A stretch of DNA of 64,000 nt, taken from positions 2,502,944-2,566,943 of the forward strand of contig CP141729.1 in NCBI GenBank assembly GCA_035621215.1. Direction: 5' to 3'. Under the pieces are notes generated by a model that was not told the DNA's origin, made no database searches, and saw only the letters and a program-made list of their open reading frames with translations. Position 1 is the stretch's first letter. Every line of letters starts with the position of its first letter. A program made the translations under genes and the position numbers. Origin of the DNA: Oscillospiraceae bacterium MB08-C2-2 (lineage in GTDB: Bacteria; Bacillota; Clostridia; Oscillospirales; Ruminococcaceae). Positions 50,360-58,534 of this stretch are shown piece by piece.

Positions 50360-50614
50360 TGGTGGCGCAGCATCCAGTTGCGCCATTATCCATTTCATTG
50401 CCTAAGCTGATAGAATGAGAGGACAATAGGCCTGGCGGTTATCTCCAAGGACTTCGCGTCCGTTGAAAAGTCAGTCAGTCATCCTCTCGCTCGCAGCGTT
50501 CGATTTGTGCAGGTAGAGCCGCCATCCGGCGCGTTCGTGTCATCAAACAGATAGAATCGGCAGTGAGAAAAGGATGGTACGCCAATTGTAAATCTGTGAT
50601 GGGAGCGTGGGGTT
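50360..50614 (+). ncRNA. Probable IS110 bridge-RNA region
   Basis: The 5' non-coding end of IS110 elements encodes a bridge RNA whose two loops pair with target and donor DNA. Here the 255 bp before the transposase contain TGGCGCA/TGCGCCA (50363-50385), GAGAGGA paired with a distal TCCTCTC, an inner GGAC/GTCC hairpin and further GC-rich stems. Loop guides cannot be assigned without the empty site. Confidence 0.5.
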
Positions 50615-51853
50615 ATGAACGCAGTCGGGATAGATATTTCCAAAGGGAAAAGCATGGTGTCGGTTCTTCGTCCCTTTGGGGAGCTGGTGGCAAAGCCCTA
50701 TGAGGTACGCCACACCTCCAGTGAACTCAGCGAGCTGACAAAGCGGCTGAAAAGTCTGGAGGGCGAGACGCGGGTGGTTCTGGAACACACGGGGCGGTAC
50801 TATGAACCGGTGGCCCAGATGCTGCATGACGCCGGAGTTTTTGTCAGTGCGGTCAATCCGCTGCTCATCAAGGAATACGGGAATAACTCGCTCCGTAAGG
50901 TCAAGACGGACAAAGCGGATGCGCTCAAGATTGCCCGGTATGGCCTTGACAACTGGGCCGAATTGCGCCAACATACTCCTATGGATACGATTCGCTACCA
51001 ACTGAAAAGCATGAACCGGCAATATGGTCTGTACACCAAGAACAAGACGGCGCTGAAGAACAATCTCATTGCCCTGCTTGACCAGACCTACCCCGGAGTC
51101 AACGCCCTCTTTGAAAGCCCCGTTCGTGCGGATGGCAGCCAGAAGTGGGTGGATTTCGCCGCGTCCTTCTGGCACGTGGACTGCGTAAGGGGTATAGGAC
51201 AGATCTCCTTCGTGGAGCGTTACCGCAAGTGGTGCAAGCGGCACGGATACAATTTCAGTACCGCCAAAGCTGCCCAGATTCACGCGGAAGCGAAAGAACT
51301 GATTGCCATGCTGCCGAAAAATCCGCTGTCCAAAGTGATGGTGCAGGAAGCAATTACACAACTGGGTACCGTTTCCAAAACCGTGGAGGTGTTCCGCGCG
51401 GAGATGAACCGGCTCGCACAGGAGCTTCCTGAATACGAAGTGGTTATGGGGTTGTATGGTGCCGGAAAATCTCTCGGGCCGCAGCTTATGGCGGAGATTG
51501 GCGATGTTCGCCGCTTTGCACACAAGGGCTCCTTGACGGCCTTTGCAGGGGTTGACCCGGGCGCAAACCAGTCCGGAAGCTACGAGGCGAAAAGCACGCG
51601 TTCGTCAAAGCGGGGCTCTCCGGAACTGCGAAAGACGCTCTTTATCCTCATGACAATCCTGCTGCAAAAAGCGCCCCCAGACGACCCTGTGTTTCAGTTT
51701 TTGAACAAAAAACGAGCCGAGGGTAAGCCCTATCATGTCTACATGACCGCTGGCTGTAACAAATTCCTGCGTATTTACTACGGCAGGGTAAAGGAATACA
51801 TGAATACTCTGGACAAGCCTGTGGATATGGATTCCACTGGGCTATCTCGCTAA
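50615..51853 (+). CDS. IS110 family transposase
   Basis: 412 residues, complete. The N-terminal DEDD RuvC-like domain has Asp in NAVGIDISKGK, Glu in VVLEHTGRYY and the Asp pair in KVKTDKADALKIA. The C-terminal Tnp20 domain contains VMGLYGAGKSLGPQLMAEIGDVRRF, FAGVDPGANQSG and SKRGSPELRKTLF, with the conserved Ser that attacks DNA. IS110 enzymes recombine DNA under guidance of a bridge RNA. There is no frameshift or internal stop, so it may be active. GC content is higher than in the AT-rich flanks. Confidence 0.95.
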   Translation: MNAVGIDISKGKSMVSVLRPFGELVAKPYEVRHTSSELSELTKRLKSLEGETRVVLEHTGRYYEPVAQMLHDAGVFVSAVNPLLIKEYGNNSLRKVKTDKADALKIARYGLDNWAELRQHTPMDTIRYQLKSMNRQYGLYTKNKTALKNNLIALLDQTYPGVNALFESPVRADGSQKWVDFAASFWHVDCVRGIGQISFVERYRKWCKRHGYNFSTAKAAQIHAEAKELIAMLPKNPLSKVMVQEAITQLGTVSKTVEVFRAEMNRLAQELPEYEVVMGLYGAGKSLGPQLMAEIGDVRRFAHKGSLTAFAGVDPGANQSGSYEAKSTRSSKRGSPELRKTLFILMTILLQKAPPDDPVFQFLNKKRAEGKPYHVYMTAGCNKFLRIYYGRVKEYMNTLDKPVDMDSTGLSR

Positions 51854-52078
51854 ACTCGTTCCGCATAGCTTTGGTCGGCGCTACTGGCGGCGGCCTATTA
51901 GTGTTCCACCTTTTCGCGTTGCTGTTTTTCTTCATTTTCCTATTGACTTCTTATTTGCAGGCTTATCATAATACCAGCCCTGAGCGTTAACGAGGACATC
52001 GTTTATTCCATACGCATATACTGGATTGCAGTGAGGATTGCTGCACCTATTAATATTAATAATAGTAGGAGGTATTTC

Positions 52079-53455
52079 ATGTCAAATAATTATGATTCAT
52101 CCTATCACTGCAATCCGTGTGATTGCGGCGGATGTTGCTGTGTTGGTCCGCAAGGACCCAGAGGCCCCATGGGCATTCAAGGTCCTGCAGGTCCTCAGGG
52201 TATTCAAGGCCCCACCGGCTCAACTGGTGCTAATGGTGCCACAGGTGCCACAGGTGCAACTGGCGCAACAGGCCCCATCGGCCCAACTGGTGCTAATGGT
52301 GCCACAGGTGCAACCGGCGTAACTGGCGCAACAGGCCCCACCGGCCCAACTGGTGCTAATGGTGCCACAGGTGCAACAGGCCCCATCGGCCCAACTGGCG
52401 CTAATGGTGCCACAGGTGCAACAGGTGTAACTGGTGCAACAGGCCCCACCGGCCCAACTGGTGCTAATGGTGCCACAGGTGCAACCGGTGTAACTGGTGC
52501 AACAGGCCCCACCGGCCCAACTGGCGCTGATGGTGCCGCAGGTGTTACCGGTGCAACAGGCGCAACAGGCCCCACCGGCCCAACTGGCGCTGATGGTGCC
52601 GCAGGTGTTACCGGTGCAACAGGCGCAACAGGCCCCACCGGCCCAACTGGCGCTGATGGTGCCGCAGGTGTTACCGGTGCAACAGGCGCAACAGGCCCCA
52701 CCGGCCCAACTGGCGCTGATGGTGCCGCAGGTGTTACCGGTGCAACAGGCGCAACAGGCCCCACCGGCCCAACTGGTGCTGACGGTGCCGCAGGGGTTAC
52801 CGGTGCAACAGGCCCCACCGGCCCAACTGGTGCTGACGGTGCCGCAGGCGCTACCGGTGCAACAGGCCCCACTGGTTCTACCGGCGCAGACGGCGCGACA
52901 GGTCCCACTGGCCCTACCGGCCCAACCGGTGCTGACGGCGCGACAGGTTCCACTGGCCCTACCGGACCAACCGGCGCTGACGGCGTAACAGGTCCCACTG
53001 GCCCTACCGGCGCAACTGGTGCAACAGGTCCTACCGGAGCGGCTGTCCAGTTCAGAGGAATTCAGGTACAAAGCACAGTGTTGGGTGGCGCGGATATCAC
53101 GGCAGGTGCTCCTTTGCTGATGAACAGTGTGCTTATCGACAATAACCCGAATTTCAGTTATAACGCGATCGCAGGTGAAGTTACGATCTCGGCTCCAGGC
53201 ACTTATTATGCGTCATGGTGGGCATCCGTCGATGGAGCCGCAGGCAGTGTTTTTATAGATATTGCGCTTCAAGTGAACAATACAGGAGATGTAAGCGGTA
53301 TCATGCCAGTTATTACCGGCCAGGTAAATGGTTCGGCACTGCTGGAAATTATCACAGCGCCGGCAACTGTTCGGTTGGTGAATGCAACTGGTGTAGACAT
53401 TACTTTGTCTCTCACCCCGGTGCAGGTCAATCTTGTATTGGTAGAAGTGATTTGA
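52079..53455 (+). CDS. Collagen-like repeat protein with BclA-like C-terminal domain
   Basis: 458 residues from the ATG at 52079 (AGGAGG seven bases before). A Cys-rich N-terminus ([19 protein letters not shown]) is followed by about 300 residues of uninterrupted Gly-X-Y triplets dominated by [13 protein letters not shown] and GATGAT units, then a 130-residue C-terminal domain (FRGIQVQ...VNLVLVEVI) that resembles the trimerising BclA/C1q-like head of exosporium proteins. It has no signal peptide, as usual for exosporium glycoproteins. Thr in the Y position is a known glycosylation pattern. It likely forms hair-like trimers on the spore surface. The DNA repeats make length variation between strains likely. 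Confidence 0.85.
   Translation: MSNNYDSSYHCNPCDCGGCCCVGPQGPRGPMGIQGPAGPQGIQGPTGSTGANGATGATGATGATGPIGPTGANGATGATGVTGATGPTGPTGANGATGATGPIGPTGANGATGATGVTGATGPTGPTGANGATGATGVTGATGPTGPTGADGAAGVTGATGATGPTGPTGADGAAGVTGATGATGPTGPTGADGAAGVTGATGATGPTGPTGADGAAGVTGATGATGPTGPTGADGAAGVTGATGPTGPTGADGAAGATGATGPTGSTGADGATGPTGPTGPTGADGATGSTGPTGPTGADGVTGPTGPTGATGATGPTGAAVQFRGIQVQSTVLGGADITAGAPLLMNSVLIDNNPNFSYNAIAGEVTISAPGTYYASWWASVDGAAGSVFIDIALQVNNTGDVSGIMPVITGQVNGSALLEIITAPATVRLVNATGVDITLSLTPVQVNLVLVEVI
52140..53040 (+). repeat. Tandem repeats encoding Gly-X-Y triplets
   Basis: Nine-base triplet-codon units nested in near-identical 63-bp units, four or five of them in tandem between about 52510 and 52800, with more diverged flanking units. 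The high identity suggests recent slippage or recombination. Confidence 0.85.
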
Positions 53456-53805
53456 TATTGGTGGGTTGGTTTTGTTTTTCTTGCCTGATACGAGCGAGGG
53501 GAGAAGGATAATCCTTTTCTATCTGCATGCATTCGGATAATATAATGACTAAATTGAGGCCTAGGATACTGTTGTATTAATAAAAGATATTTATCTTCTG
53601 GATATAACGAGTATAGACACATACAGTGCAATTTGTAAGTGTTTTAGTTATAACGGTTGATTAAAAATATCAACTAAGGTTTATAATTAATTTTTTCGAT
53701 GCAGTTGCTGAGATGTCCCCCAAAAGCATGACGAAACAAATTGAGAGAAGTATTGTGGTTGGAAAGGATTTCTGCCACACTAGGCGGCGAGAATAATAAT
53801 CGCAC
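53456..53805. other. AT-rich intergenic region after the collagen-like gene
   Basis: About 350 bp. I see no gene and no clear terminator for the collagen-like gene. Confidence 0.35.
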
Positions 53806-54125
53806 AAAAAAACAAGACCCTCACAGTCTGGCCGCTGCTGTTGCAGCAGCGGCCAGACATGCGCCTTAGAGATGAAAACGCATCTGCTAAGACCTGTGAG
53901 AGCCTTCTTGCCGTAGTTTTATCGTGACTGAAGATAGACTGCAAGAGCTGCATAGGTGTTATCCCCGCTGGCAAAGTGTGATAACGACTGTGGGCTCTTG
54001 TGCTTTTTCGGTTCAGATGCCCCATGCCTTTAAATAGATTCGGCAATCGGATTGCTTCGTAAGACCGCTGGATGCTGAGGGGGTACAGGCCTACCGGCTT
54101 GAACCAAGTTCTTTCGATTCCTCCC
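53806..54125 (-). ncRNA. Candidate structured non-coding RNA
   Basis: On the minus strand: GGTTCA/TGAACC (54010-54015 with 54100-54105) closes one domain. A long arm CAAGAGC..GTTATC/GATAAC..GCTCTTG is at 53942-54000. Then a three-way junction: a 13-bp outer stem (53814-53826 with 53894-53906), a 14-bp GC hairpin (53827-53857) and CTTAG-AGATG/CATCT-CTAAG (53865-53891). The outer stem is followed by G and seven T residues, a terminator-like end. It resembles a large clostridial ncRNA in size; raiA is one candidate I cannot confirm. The 5' end is approximate. Confidence 0.5.
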
Positions 54126-54265
54126 GGATTGTTCCCACGTTCAGCTGTATGATTTTCTCAGGCATAGCTGCAGTCTTCTTTGCAGAATTGTTGTCTCATC
54201 AACTCCAATTCTGCCATCTGGCTGCCTTCTATGTCTTTTTTTATTTGCAAGACTTATTGTACCTT

Positions 54266-55453
54266 TTAGGCTATAGAGCTACCCACATACTGAAAGCGAT
54301 CCGGGCTAAAGGGCTGCACATCGCAGGAAAGAGGCGTTTCGGTTATCATCTCAGCAAGCAGCTTTCCTGTTATAGGCGCAAGGGCAATGCCATCGCCTTC
54401 ATGCCCTGTTGCCAGATACACGCCCGGCACTCTGCGGGTGGGCCCAAGAAGCGCTATACCGTCGGAGGTATAGGGCCGCAGGCCCGCAAAGGCCCGAATA
54501 ACCCCTACATTTTTCAGCAGCGGAAAGAATCGAACGGCCCGGCTGGCAATGGCCTCAATGGCCTCCAACGAATTTGAGCGGTCAAAATCAGCCCATTCGC
54601 GGGTTCCGCCAATGAGAAGCCCGCCATCCTTTGTCTGGTGAATGCTTAAAGAAATCCCCATACGCAAAATGCTTGGGTCAGTGATGGCCTCGGGCATAAA
54701 TTTGATGATGTTGTAGCGTGCGCATTGGAAGGTGCACCCCATAAAATGCCCGATGGGCTCTGTAACCAAAAGCTGGCCTCTTCTGGGCAGAACCGGCAGC
54801 TCCAAACCAACCAGCCGCCCCACCGCCTGTGACCATGCGCCGCAGGCTATAACCACCTTGGAGGTTTCAAAAACCTCTCCGTCGGCTGTGATAACAGCGG
54901 TAACAGCCCCTGCACTGTTGCGGCGGATTTCGGTTACTTCTGTATGGTTGCGCACAGTGGCCCCCAATCGTTTGGCGGCATGCAGAAAAGCCATTGTCAG
55001 GCGGATAGGCTCCACCTTGCCCCCGCAGGGAGCATAAAGGGCACCGTAAAGATCGGGAGCAAGCATAGGCTCCATTTCACAGGCCTCTTTGCCGCTGATC
55101 ATGCGCATATTGATGCCGCTTTTGCGCTGCTGCTCCCCAATAGCGCAAAGCATATCCCACTGGGCTTTATCCTCGGCGGGCTGCATGCCGCCGCAATTGG
55201 CCAAAAATTCTATATCCTCCCCCAATTCATCCGAAAGCCCCTGAAACATCTCAATGGATTTCACCGCCAGATCCATTTGGGGACCCGGCTTTTTGGTGTG
55301 ATAGCTGACCACCCCATCGGTTGCACCGGCAGAACCTTGGGCATGGTCGGTTTTTTCCAGCAGCAGTATCTTTTGCCCTTGCTTGGCAAGATAATAGGCA
55401 ACGGAGCAGCCAATAATGCCCCCGCCGATTACCACCACGTCGTATTTAATCAT
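54266..55453 (-). CDS. FAD-dependent amino/imino-acid dehydrogenase (DAO family, HcnC/PDH-beta-like)
   Basis: 395 residues from the ATG at 55453, with GGAGG eight bases upstream and overlapping the previous gene by 8 bp. The N-terminal VVVIGGGIIGCSVAYYLAKQG dinucleotide fold, LEKTDHAQGSAGATDGVVSY, the substrate domain and the C-terminal FAGLRPYTSDGIALLGPTRRVPGVYLATGHEGDGIALAP are classical DAO-family features, close to HcnC, OoxB and the beta subunit of dye-linked proline dehydrogenase. It would oxidise the C-N bond of an amino or imino acid and pass electrons to the small Fe-S subunits encoded just upstream. Substrate candidates are proline, hydroxyproline, sarcosine or an opine. Confidence 0.85.
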   Translation of the reverse strand: MIKYDVVVIGGGIIGCSVAYYLAKQGQKILLLEKTDHAQGSAGATDGVVSYHTKKPGPQMDLAVKSIEMFQGLSDELGEDIEFLANCGGMQPAEDKAQWDMLCAIGEQQRKSGINMRMISGKEACEMEPMLAPDLYGALYAPCGGKVEPIRLTMAFLHAAKRLGATVRNHTEVTEIRRNSAGAVTAVITADGEVFETSKVVIACGAWSQAVGRLVGLELPVLPRRGQLLVTEPIGHFMGCTFQCARYNIIKFMPEAITDPSILRMGISLSIHQTKDGGLLIGGTREWADFDRSNSLEAIEAIASRAVRFFPLLKNVGVIRAFAGLRPYTSDGIALLGPTRRVPGVYLATGHEGDGIALAPITGKLLAEMITETPLSCDVQPFSPDRFQYVGSSIA

Positions 55454-55718
55454 CGCTGCTTCCTCCCAAGGTTCCAAGCTTAATGGGGCGCACTGGGGTA
55501 CGGCTTTTCTGGGGCAAAATCTCTGCAGGGTTTATGCCGGTTTCCTCCGCAATAATTCTCTGAATAACCCGCTCACAGGTTTTACCCTGACACAAGCCCA
55601 TGCAGGCATGGGTGCGCCGTTTCACACCATCCACTGTAGTGGCTCCATCCGCCACAGCGGATAAAATCGCCTCACGTGAAATCTCCTGACAACGGCAAAT
55701 CAACACTTCCTCCTCCAC
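55446..55718 (-). CDS. [2Fe-2S] BFD-like ferredoxin subunit
   Basis: 90 residues, GTG start with AAGGAG 11 bases before. The pattern VLICRCQEISREAILSAV, then RTHACMGLCQGKTCERVIQRII, gives C-x-C and C-x3-C-x4-C, the BFD-type [2Fe-2S] site found fused to or beside HcnB/OoxA-type flavoproteins. It probably relays electrons between the two flavoprotein subunits. Its 3' end overlaps the DAO-type gene by 8 bp. A proline- and basic-rich tail follows the cluster domain. Confidence 0.82.
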   Translation of the reverse strand: MEEEVLICRCQEISREAILSAVADGATTVDGVKRRTHACMGLCQGKTCERVIQRIIAEETGINPAEILPQKSRTPVRPIKLGTLGGSSDD

Positions 55719-55724
55719 AGGGCG

Positions 55725-56249
55725 TCACTCTCCTTCCTTTTCCGGAATTGGCAGGCGCTTCATGCTGCGCACAATATCCTGATATTCTTTGGGCACCGCC
55801 ATGGAAACAACGGTGGTTCCCACAAAAGCCTTGGAGCGCTTCACCGCTAAAATGCGGCCCCTGCAAACCGATTCCCCCATACGGTTGACCGCCTCAACCA
55901 CATCCCCCACCTTGGGCAGGGGCAAGTATTCAAAGGGGAAGTCAATGGAGGATTCTGTCTCCGAAAAGTTGTTGTCAATAACCGTAATGGCAAGGCCCGG
56001 GCAGTTTGCGATGCAGATTCCGCAACCGGTGCATTTTTCTGGAATAAGGGCAGGCAGATTGGTGATGTGATCCCCGATTTGAATGGCGCCCCATTTGCAG
56101 GCACCTTCACAGGGGTTGCAGGGAATTTCCTGCACACATTCAATAACTGCGATCCGCCCTTTTTCCCTAAATACCGGATCGGGAAAACCCGGGCTGGCCG
56201 CCAGTTCTGCCGGGCTGGGCACCCCGGTAAAAAGAATTCCTTCCTTCAT
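55725..56249 (-). CDS. 4Fe-4S ferredoxin-type subunit
   Basis: 174 residues. The cluster region has CVQEIPCNPCEGACKWGAI and CTGCGICIANCPGLAITVID: a complete C-x2-C-x2-C-x3-CP motif plus an irregular second set, so one standard and perhaps one unusual cluster. The C-terminal half (FPFEYLPLPKVGDVVEAVNRMGESVCRGRIL) lacks cysteines apart from one and may contact the flavoprotein. The ATG overlaps the stop of the large flavoprotein gene (ATGA). Similar proteins accompany proline-dehydrogenase-like complexes in anaerobes. The electron acceptor is unknown. Confidence 0.8.
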   Translation of the reverse strand: MKEGILFTGVPSPAELAASPGFPDPVFREKGRIAVIECVQEIPCNPCEGACKWGAIQIGDHITNLPALIPEKCTGCGICIANCPGLAITVIDNNFSETESSIDFPFEYLPLPKVGDVVEAVNRMGESVCRGRILAVKRSKAFVGTTVVSMAVPKEYQDIVRSMKRLPIPEKEGE

Positions 56250-57376
56250 GCCTGCATCCTCCCCATAAAGCTGCCTTGGTCAAATGCCTTCATATCCGCA
56301 AGCTGCTGCTCTTTGAAGGCCCGGCGCTTCTGGCCAAAGGGGCCATCCCGCAGCGTATCCAGCCGATGCTGAATCTCCGCCTTTTTGCAGGCAGCTTCCT
56401 CATAACTGAGATAGCCCAGCGCCTCGGCAGCGGCAACACCGGCAAGATTGCCCTCTTCCATGGCGGAGGAAGCCTCCTCCACGCCGGTTGCATCCCCCGC
56501 TGCATAGACCCCGCAAATGGTTGTTTCCATATTGGAATCATGGAGCGGCACATGGCCCCCAAAGGCAGGAATAAAATCAAAATGGCATCCCGCCTGCCAA
56601 AGCAGCTCATTCATCGGGTTCAGACCCACCGCAAGGCAGATCGTATCCGCTTTAAGAAGCTTTTCTGTGCCGGGGATAGGCTGAAATCTTTCATTGACCT
56701 GTATGATTTCCACTCCTTCCACACTCTGTTCCCCTAAGGCCCGCTTGACTGTGTATCCCAGATAAAAGGGAACCCCCGCCCGGCGGATTTTACCCGCATG
56801 AACACCATAGCCTCCAATGCAGGGCGCACCCTCCACAATGGCTGCCACCTCGGCGCCGGCCTGCATCAGCTGGTAGGATACAATAAGCCCCACATTGCCC
56901 GATCCCATCATGACAGCACGTTTCCCCGGCAGAACCCGGTTGACGTTAATCATAGTCTGGGCAGCGCCTGCCCCCATAACACCGGGAAGAGTGGAACCCG
57001 GAAAGGGCAGGTAATTTTCCTTGGCGCCTGTGGCTACAATAATCTTTTGGGCCTTGAGAGCAATGTTCTCACCCTTTTTGATCACACCCAGTGTCAAATC
57101 CGGCTGAATGCCATAAACAAGACTATCCAACATAACCGAGGCGCCGCAGGCAATGGTCTTTTCCAAGAGCTTCTGGCCGATTTCATAGCCTCTTACACCG
57201 GCCTGATGCTCTCTGGAACCAAAAAACTTATGGATTTGCTTAAAAAGCTGCCCGCCCGGTTGGTTGTTTTCATCGATAACCAGCACCTGCGCCCCGGCCA
57301 TGCGTGCCTGGCAAGCGGCCGATAACCCAGCTGGCCCTGCGCCAATAACGACAACCTCTACCTCCATCTGCTTCAT
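56246..57376 (-). CDS. NAD(P)/FAD-dependent oxidoreductase subunit (HcnB/OoxA-like)
   Basis: 376 residues from the ATG at 57376 with AGGAGG seven bases before. Two dinucleotide folds: VVVIGAGPAGLSAACQARMAG at the N-terminus and VMMGSGNVGLIVSYQLMQAG near 165, with IVATGAKENYLPFPGSTLPGVMGAGAAQTM between and the FAD-closing GVYAAGDATGVEEASSAMEEG near 292. This is the pyridine-nucleotide-disulfide-type large subunit of HcnABC, octopine oxidase and dye-linked proline dehydrogenase complexes. It overlaps its neighbours by ATGA on both sides, so the complex is made in fixed stoichiometry. Confidence 0.88.
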   Translation of the reverse strand: MKQMEVEVVVIGAGPAGLSAACQARMAGAQVLVIDENNQPGGQLFKQIHKFFGSREHQAGVRGYEIGQKLLEKTIACGASVMLDSLVYGIQPDLTLGVIKKGENIALKAQKIIVATGAKENYLPFPGSTLPGVMGAGAAQTMINVNRVLPGKRAVMMGSGNVGLIVSYQLMQAGAEVAAIVEGAPCIGGYGVHAGKIRRAGVPFYLGYTVKRALGEQSVEGVEIIQVNERFQPIPGTEKLLKADTICLAVGLNPMNELLWQAGCHFDFIPAFGGHVPLHDSNMETTICGVYAAGDATGVEEASSAMEEGNLAGVAAAEALGYLSYEEAACKKAEIQHRLDTLRDGPFGQKRRAFKEQQLADMKAFDQGSFMGRMQA

Positions 57377-57699
57377 TTGGGTTCCTCCTGTTGCTGAATG
57401 GGCGCAGCCCCCTGCTGGCATTCCACCCGCATTCCGCTGTGAACGGGCGTGACACAGGTTCGTGTATTGGGAACACCGTCCACTATCATCATACAGTCGG
57501 TGCACCGGCCAATGGCACAAAAAATGCTGCGGGGCTCATGGCGCTTGCTGGTTGTGCGAAACACCTTGATGCCTGCATTTAGAAGCGATGCGGCCACTGG
57601 TTCCCCTTCCAGCGCTTTTATGGGCTTTTCGTTGTAATAAATGGTCACGGTTTTTTGGTTTTGGAGCTCCCCTAAAACCGGATGCTGTATAACACGCAT
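57373..57699 (-). CDS. [2Fe-2S] subunit, Fer2_4 type (HcnA-like)
   Basis: 108 residues, with GGGAGG before the ATG. The plant-type ferredoxin pattern is present: VTIYYNEKPIKALEGEPVAASLLNAG, then SIFCAIGRCTDCMMIVDGVPNTRTCVTPV, giving C-x4-C-x2-C and a distal C. This is the small N-terminal subunit (HcnA, SoxA N-domain) of flavin/Fe-S amine dehydrogenases. The last residues are a Gln/Glu-rich tail. It starts the dehydrogenase block and lies two bases after the DpaA-like gene. Confidence 0.87.
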   Translation of the reverse strand: MRVIQHPVLGELQNQKTVTIYYNEKPIKALEGEPVAASLLNAGIKVFRTTSKRHEPRSIFCAIGRCTDCMMIVDGVPNTRTCVTPVHSGMRVECQQGAAPIQQQEEPK

Positions 57700-57701
57700 G
57701 G

Positions 57702-58532
57702 TTATTTTTCCTCCCTGCTGCCTTCTATGAGGTTTTTATAAGCTTTGAGCACAAAGTTTGCAATCAGGCTGCCCGCTGCCTTGGGCGCAACCAGGCCGGG
57801 CAGCGGCGGGGCTGCCAGAAGCTGTACCTTGGGAAGCTGTGCAACAGCAGCCTCCACACAGCTTTGAGCCGTTGTTATATCCAGCAGAACAACAGGCTTC
57901 TGCCAGTTTTGCGCCGTTTGATAGGTCACAATTCGGGTTGGAGCGGTACAGATTACAACATCCGCAGGGGTTTGGAGGAGCCACTCCGCTGTGGATACAG
58001 CGCCCTCACCGCCCTCTTTGGTTACCATACGCACCGGTAAATGCAGTGCCTGCAACATCCCCTGTGTCGCACGGCCTGTGTGACCTGCGCCGATGATATC
58101 ATAGTCATACTGGTATAAGCTGCCGGGGGTTTGCCCCAAAAGCATATAGAGAATACCCTCCGCTGTCAGCCGGGCATTGGCCTGCATCACCTCTTCATCG
58201 GCAAAGCAATCCACCACCCGAGCCGAAAGCTGCCGGATATAGGGCGTTTCGTGCCCTGTAAAAACCATCACCTGCGAATCCAATGCCCGCAGAAATGCAT
58301 CCGCATTGATAACGGCTCCATCCAGCAGGCGTATCTGGCCGGTGCGGGGTGTTGTGCCGGGGAGCAGAACAAAATCAAACTGGGCCGAGCGGCGGGAAAG
58401 AAGCTGCTGCGCCTCTTGAAAGTTTTTGGCTGTTTCAAGGGTGATGCCCGCATGCTTTAAGTATCGGGAAGCATACTGAAGCCTTGGGTCCCCTATAAAA
58501 ACAGCGCCTGAGACTTTTTCTGTTTTTTCCAT
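57702..58532 (-). CDS. Dipicolinate synthase subunit A-like reductase, orphan
   Basis: 276 residues. The N-terminal domain (VFIGDPRLQYASRYLKHAGI) and the Rossmann loop YDIIGAGHTGRATQGMLQAL match the DpaA/SpoVFA fold. The C-terminal LLAAPPLPGLVAPKAAGSLIANFVLKAYKNLI is nearly diagnostic of that family. DpaA with DpaB makes dipicolinic acid from a lysine-pathway intermediate in the mother cell. Here no DpaB follows, and the gene sits between livF and the dehydrogenase subunits with gaps of two bases either side. It may therefore act on a cyclic imine or related product of the dehydrogenase, a reassigned role (inference). Confidence 0.75.
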   Translation of the reverse strand: MEKTEKVSGAVFIGDPRLQYASRYLKHAGITLETAKNFQEAQQLLSRRSAQFDFVLLPGTTPRTGQIRLLDGAVINADAFLRALDSQVMVFTGHETPYIRQLSARVVDCFADEEVMQANARLTAEGILYMLLGQTPGSLYQYDYDIIGAGHTGRATQGMLQALHLPVRMVTKEGGEGAVSTAEWLLQTPADVVICTAPTRIVTYQTAQNWQKPVVLLDITTAQSCVEAAVAQLPKVQLLAAPPLPGLVAPKAAGSLIANFVLKAYKNLIEGSREEK

Positions 58533-58534
58533 AA

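Larger units (their letters stand above)
50345..51975 (+). mobile_element. IS110-family insertion sequence (ends approximate)
   Basis: A single IS110 transposase with a long 5' non-coding region and a short 3' one. IS110 elements lack terminal inverted repeats and target duplications, so the exact ends cannot be read from one copy. The bounds given cover the structured upstream segment and the 3' flank up to the TTTGCAGGCTTATCATAA region. Confidence 0.6.

Noticed and set aside
52140-53040. CRISPR-like regular repetition
   Set aside because: The units are contiguous coding triplets with no unique spacers, and no cas genes are present.
52204-53071. Two long open frames on the minus strand across the collagen-like gene
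   Set aside because: They are Pro/Val- or Gly/Ala/Cys/Ser-repeat translations of the antisense of the Gly-X-Y repeat, have no ribosome binding site, and exist only because the repeat lacks stops in those frames.
53780-54046. 88-codon minus-strand frame over the structured region at 53.8-54.0 kb
   Set aside because: No family similarity or ribosome site, and nearly all of it is made of perfect RNA stems, so an RNA gene is more likely.
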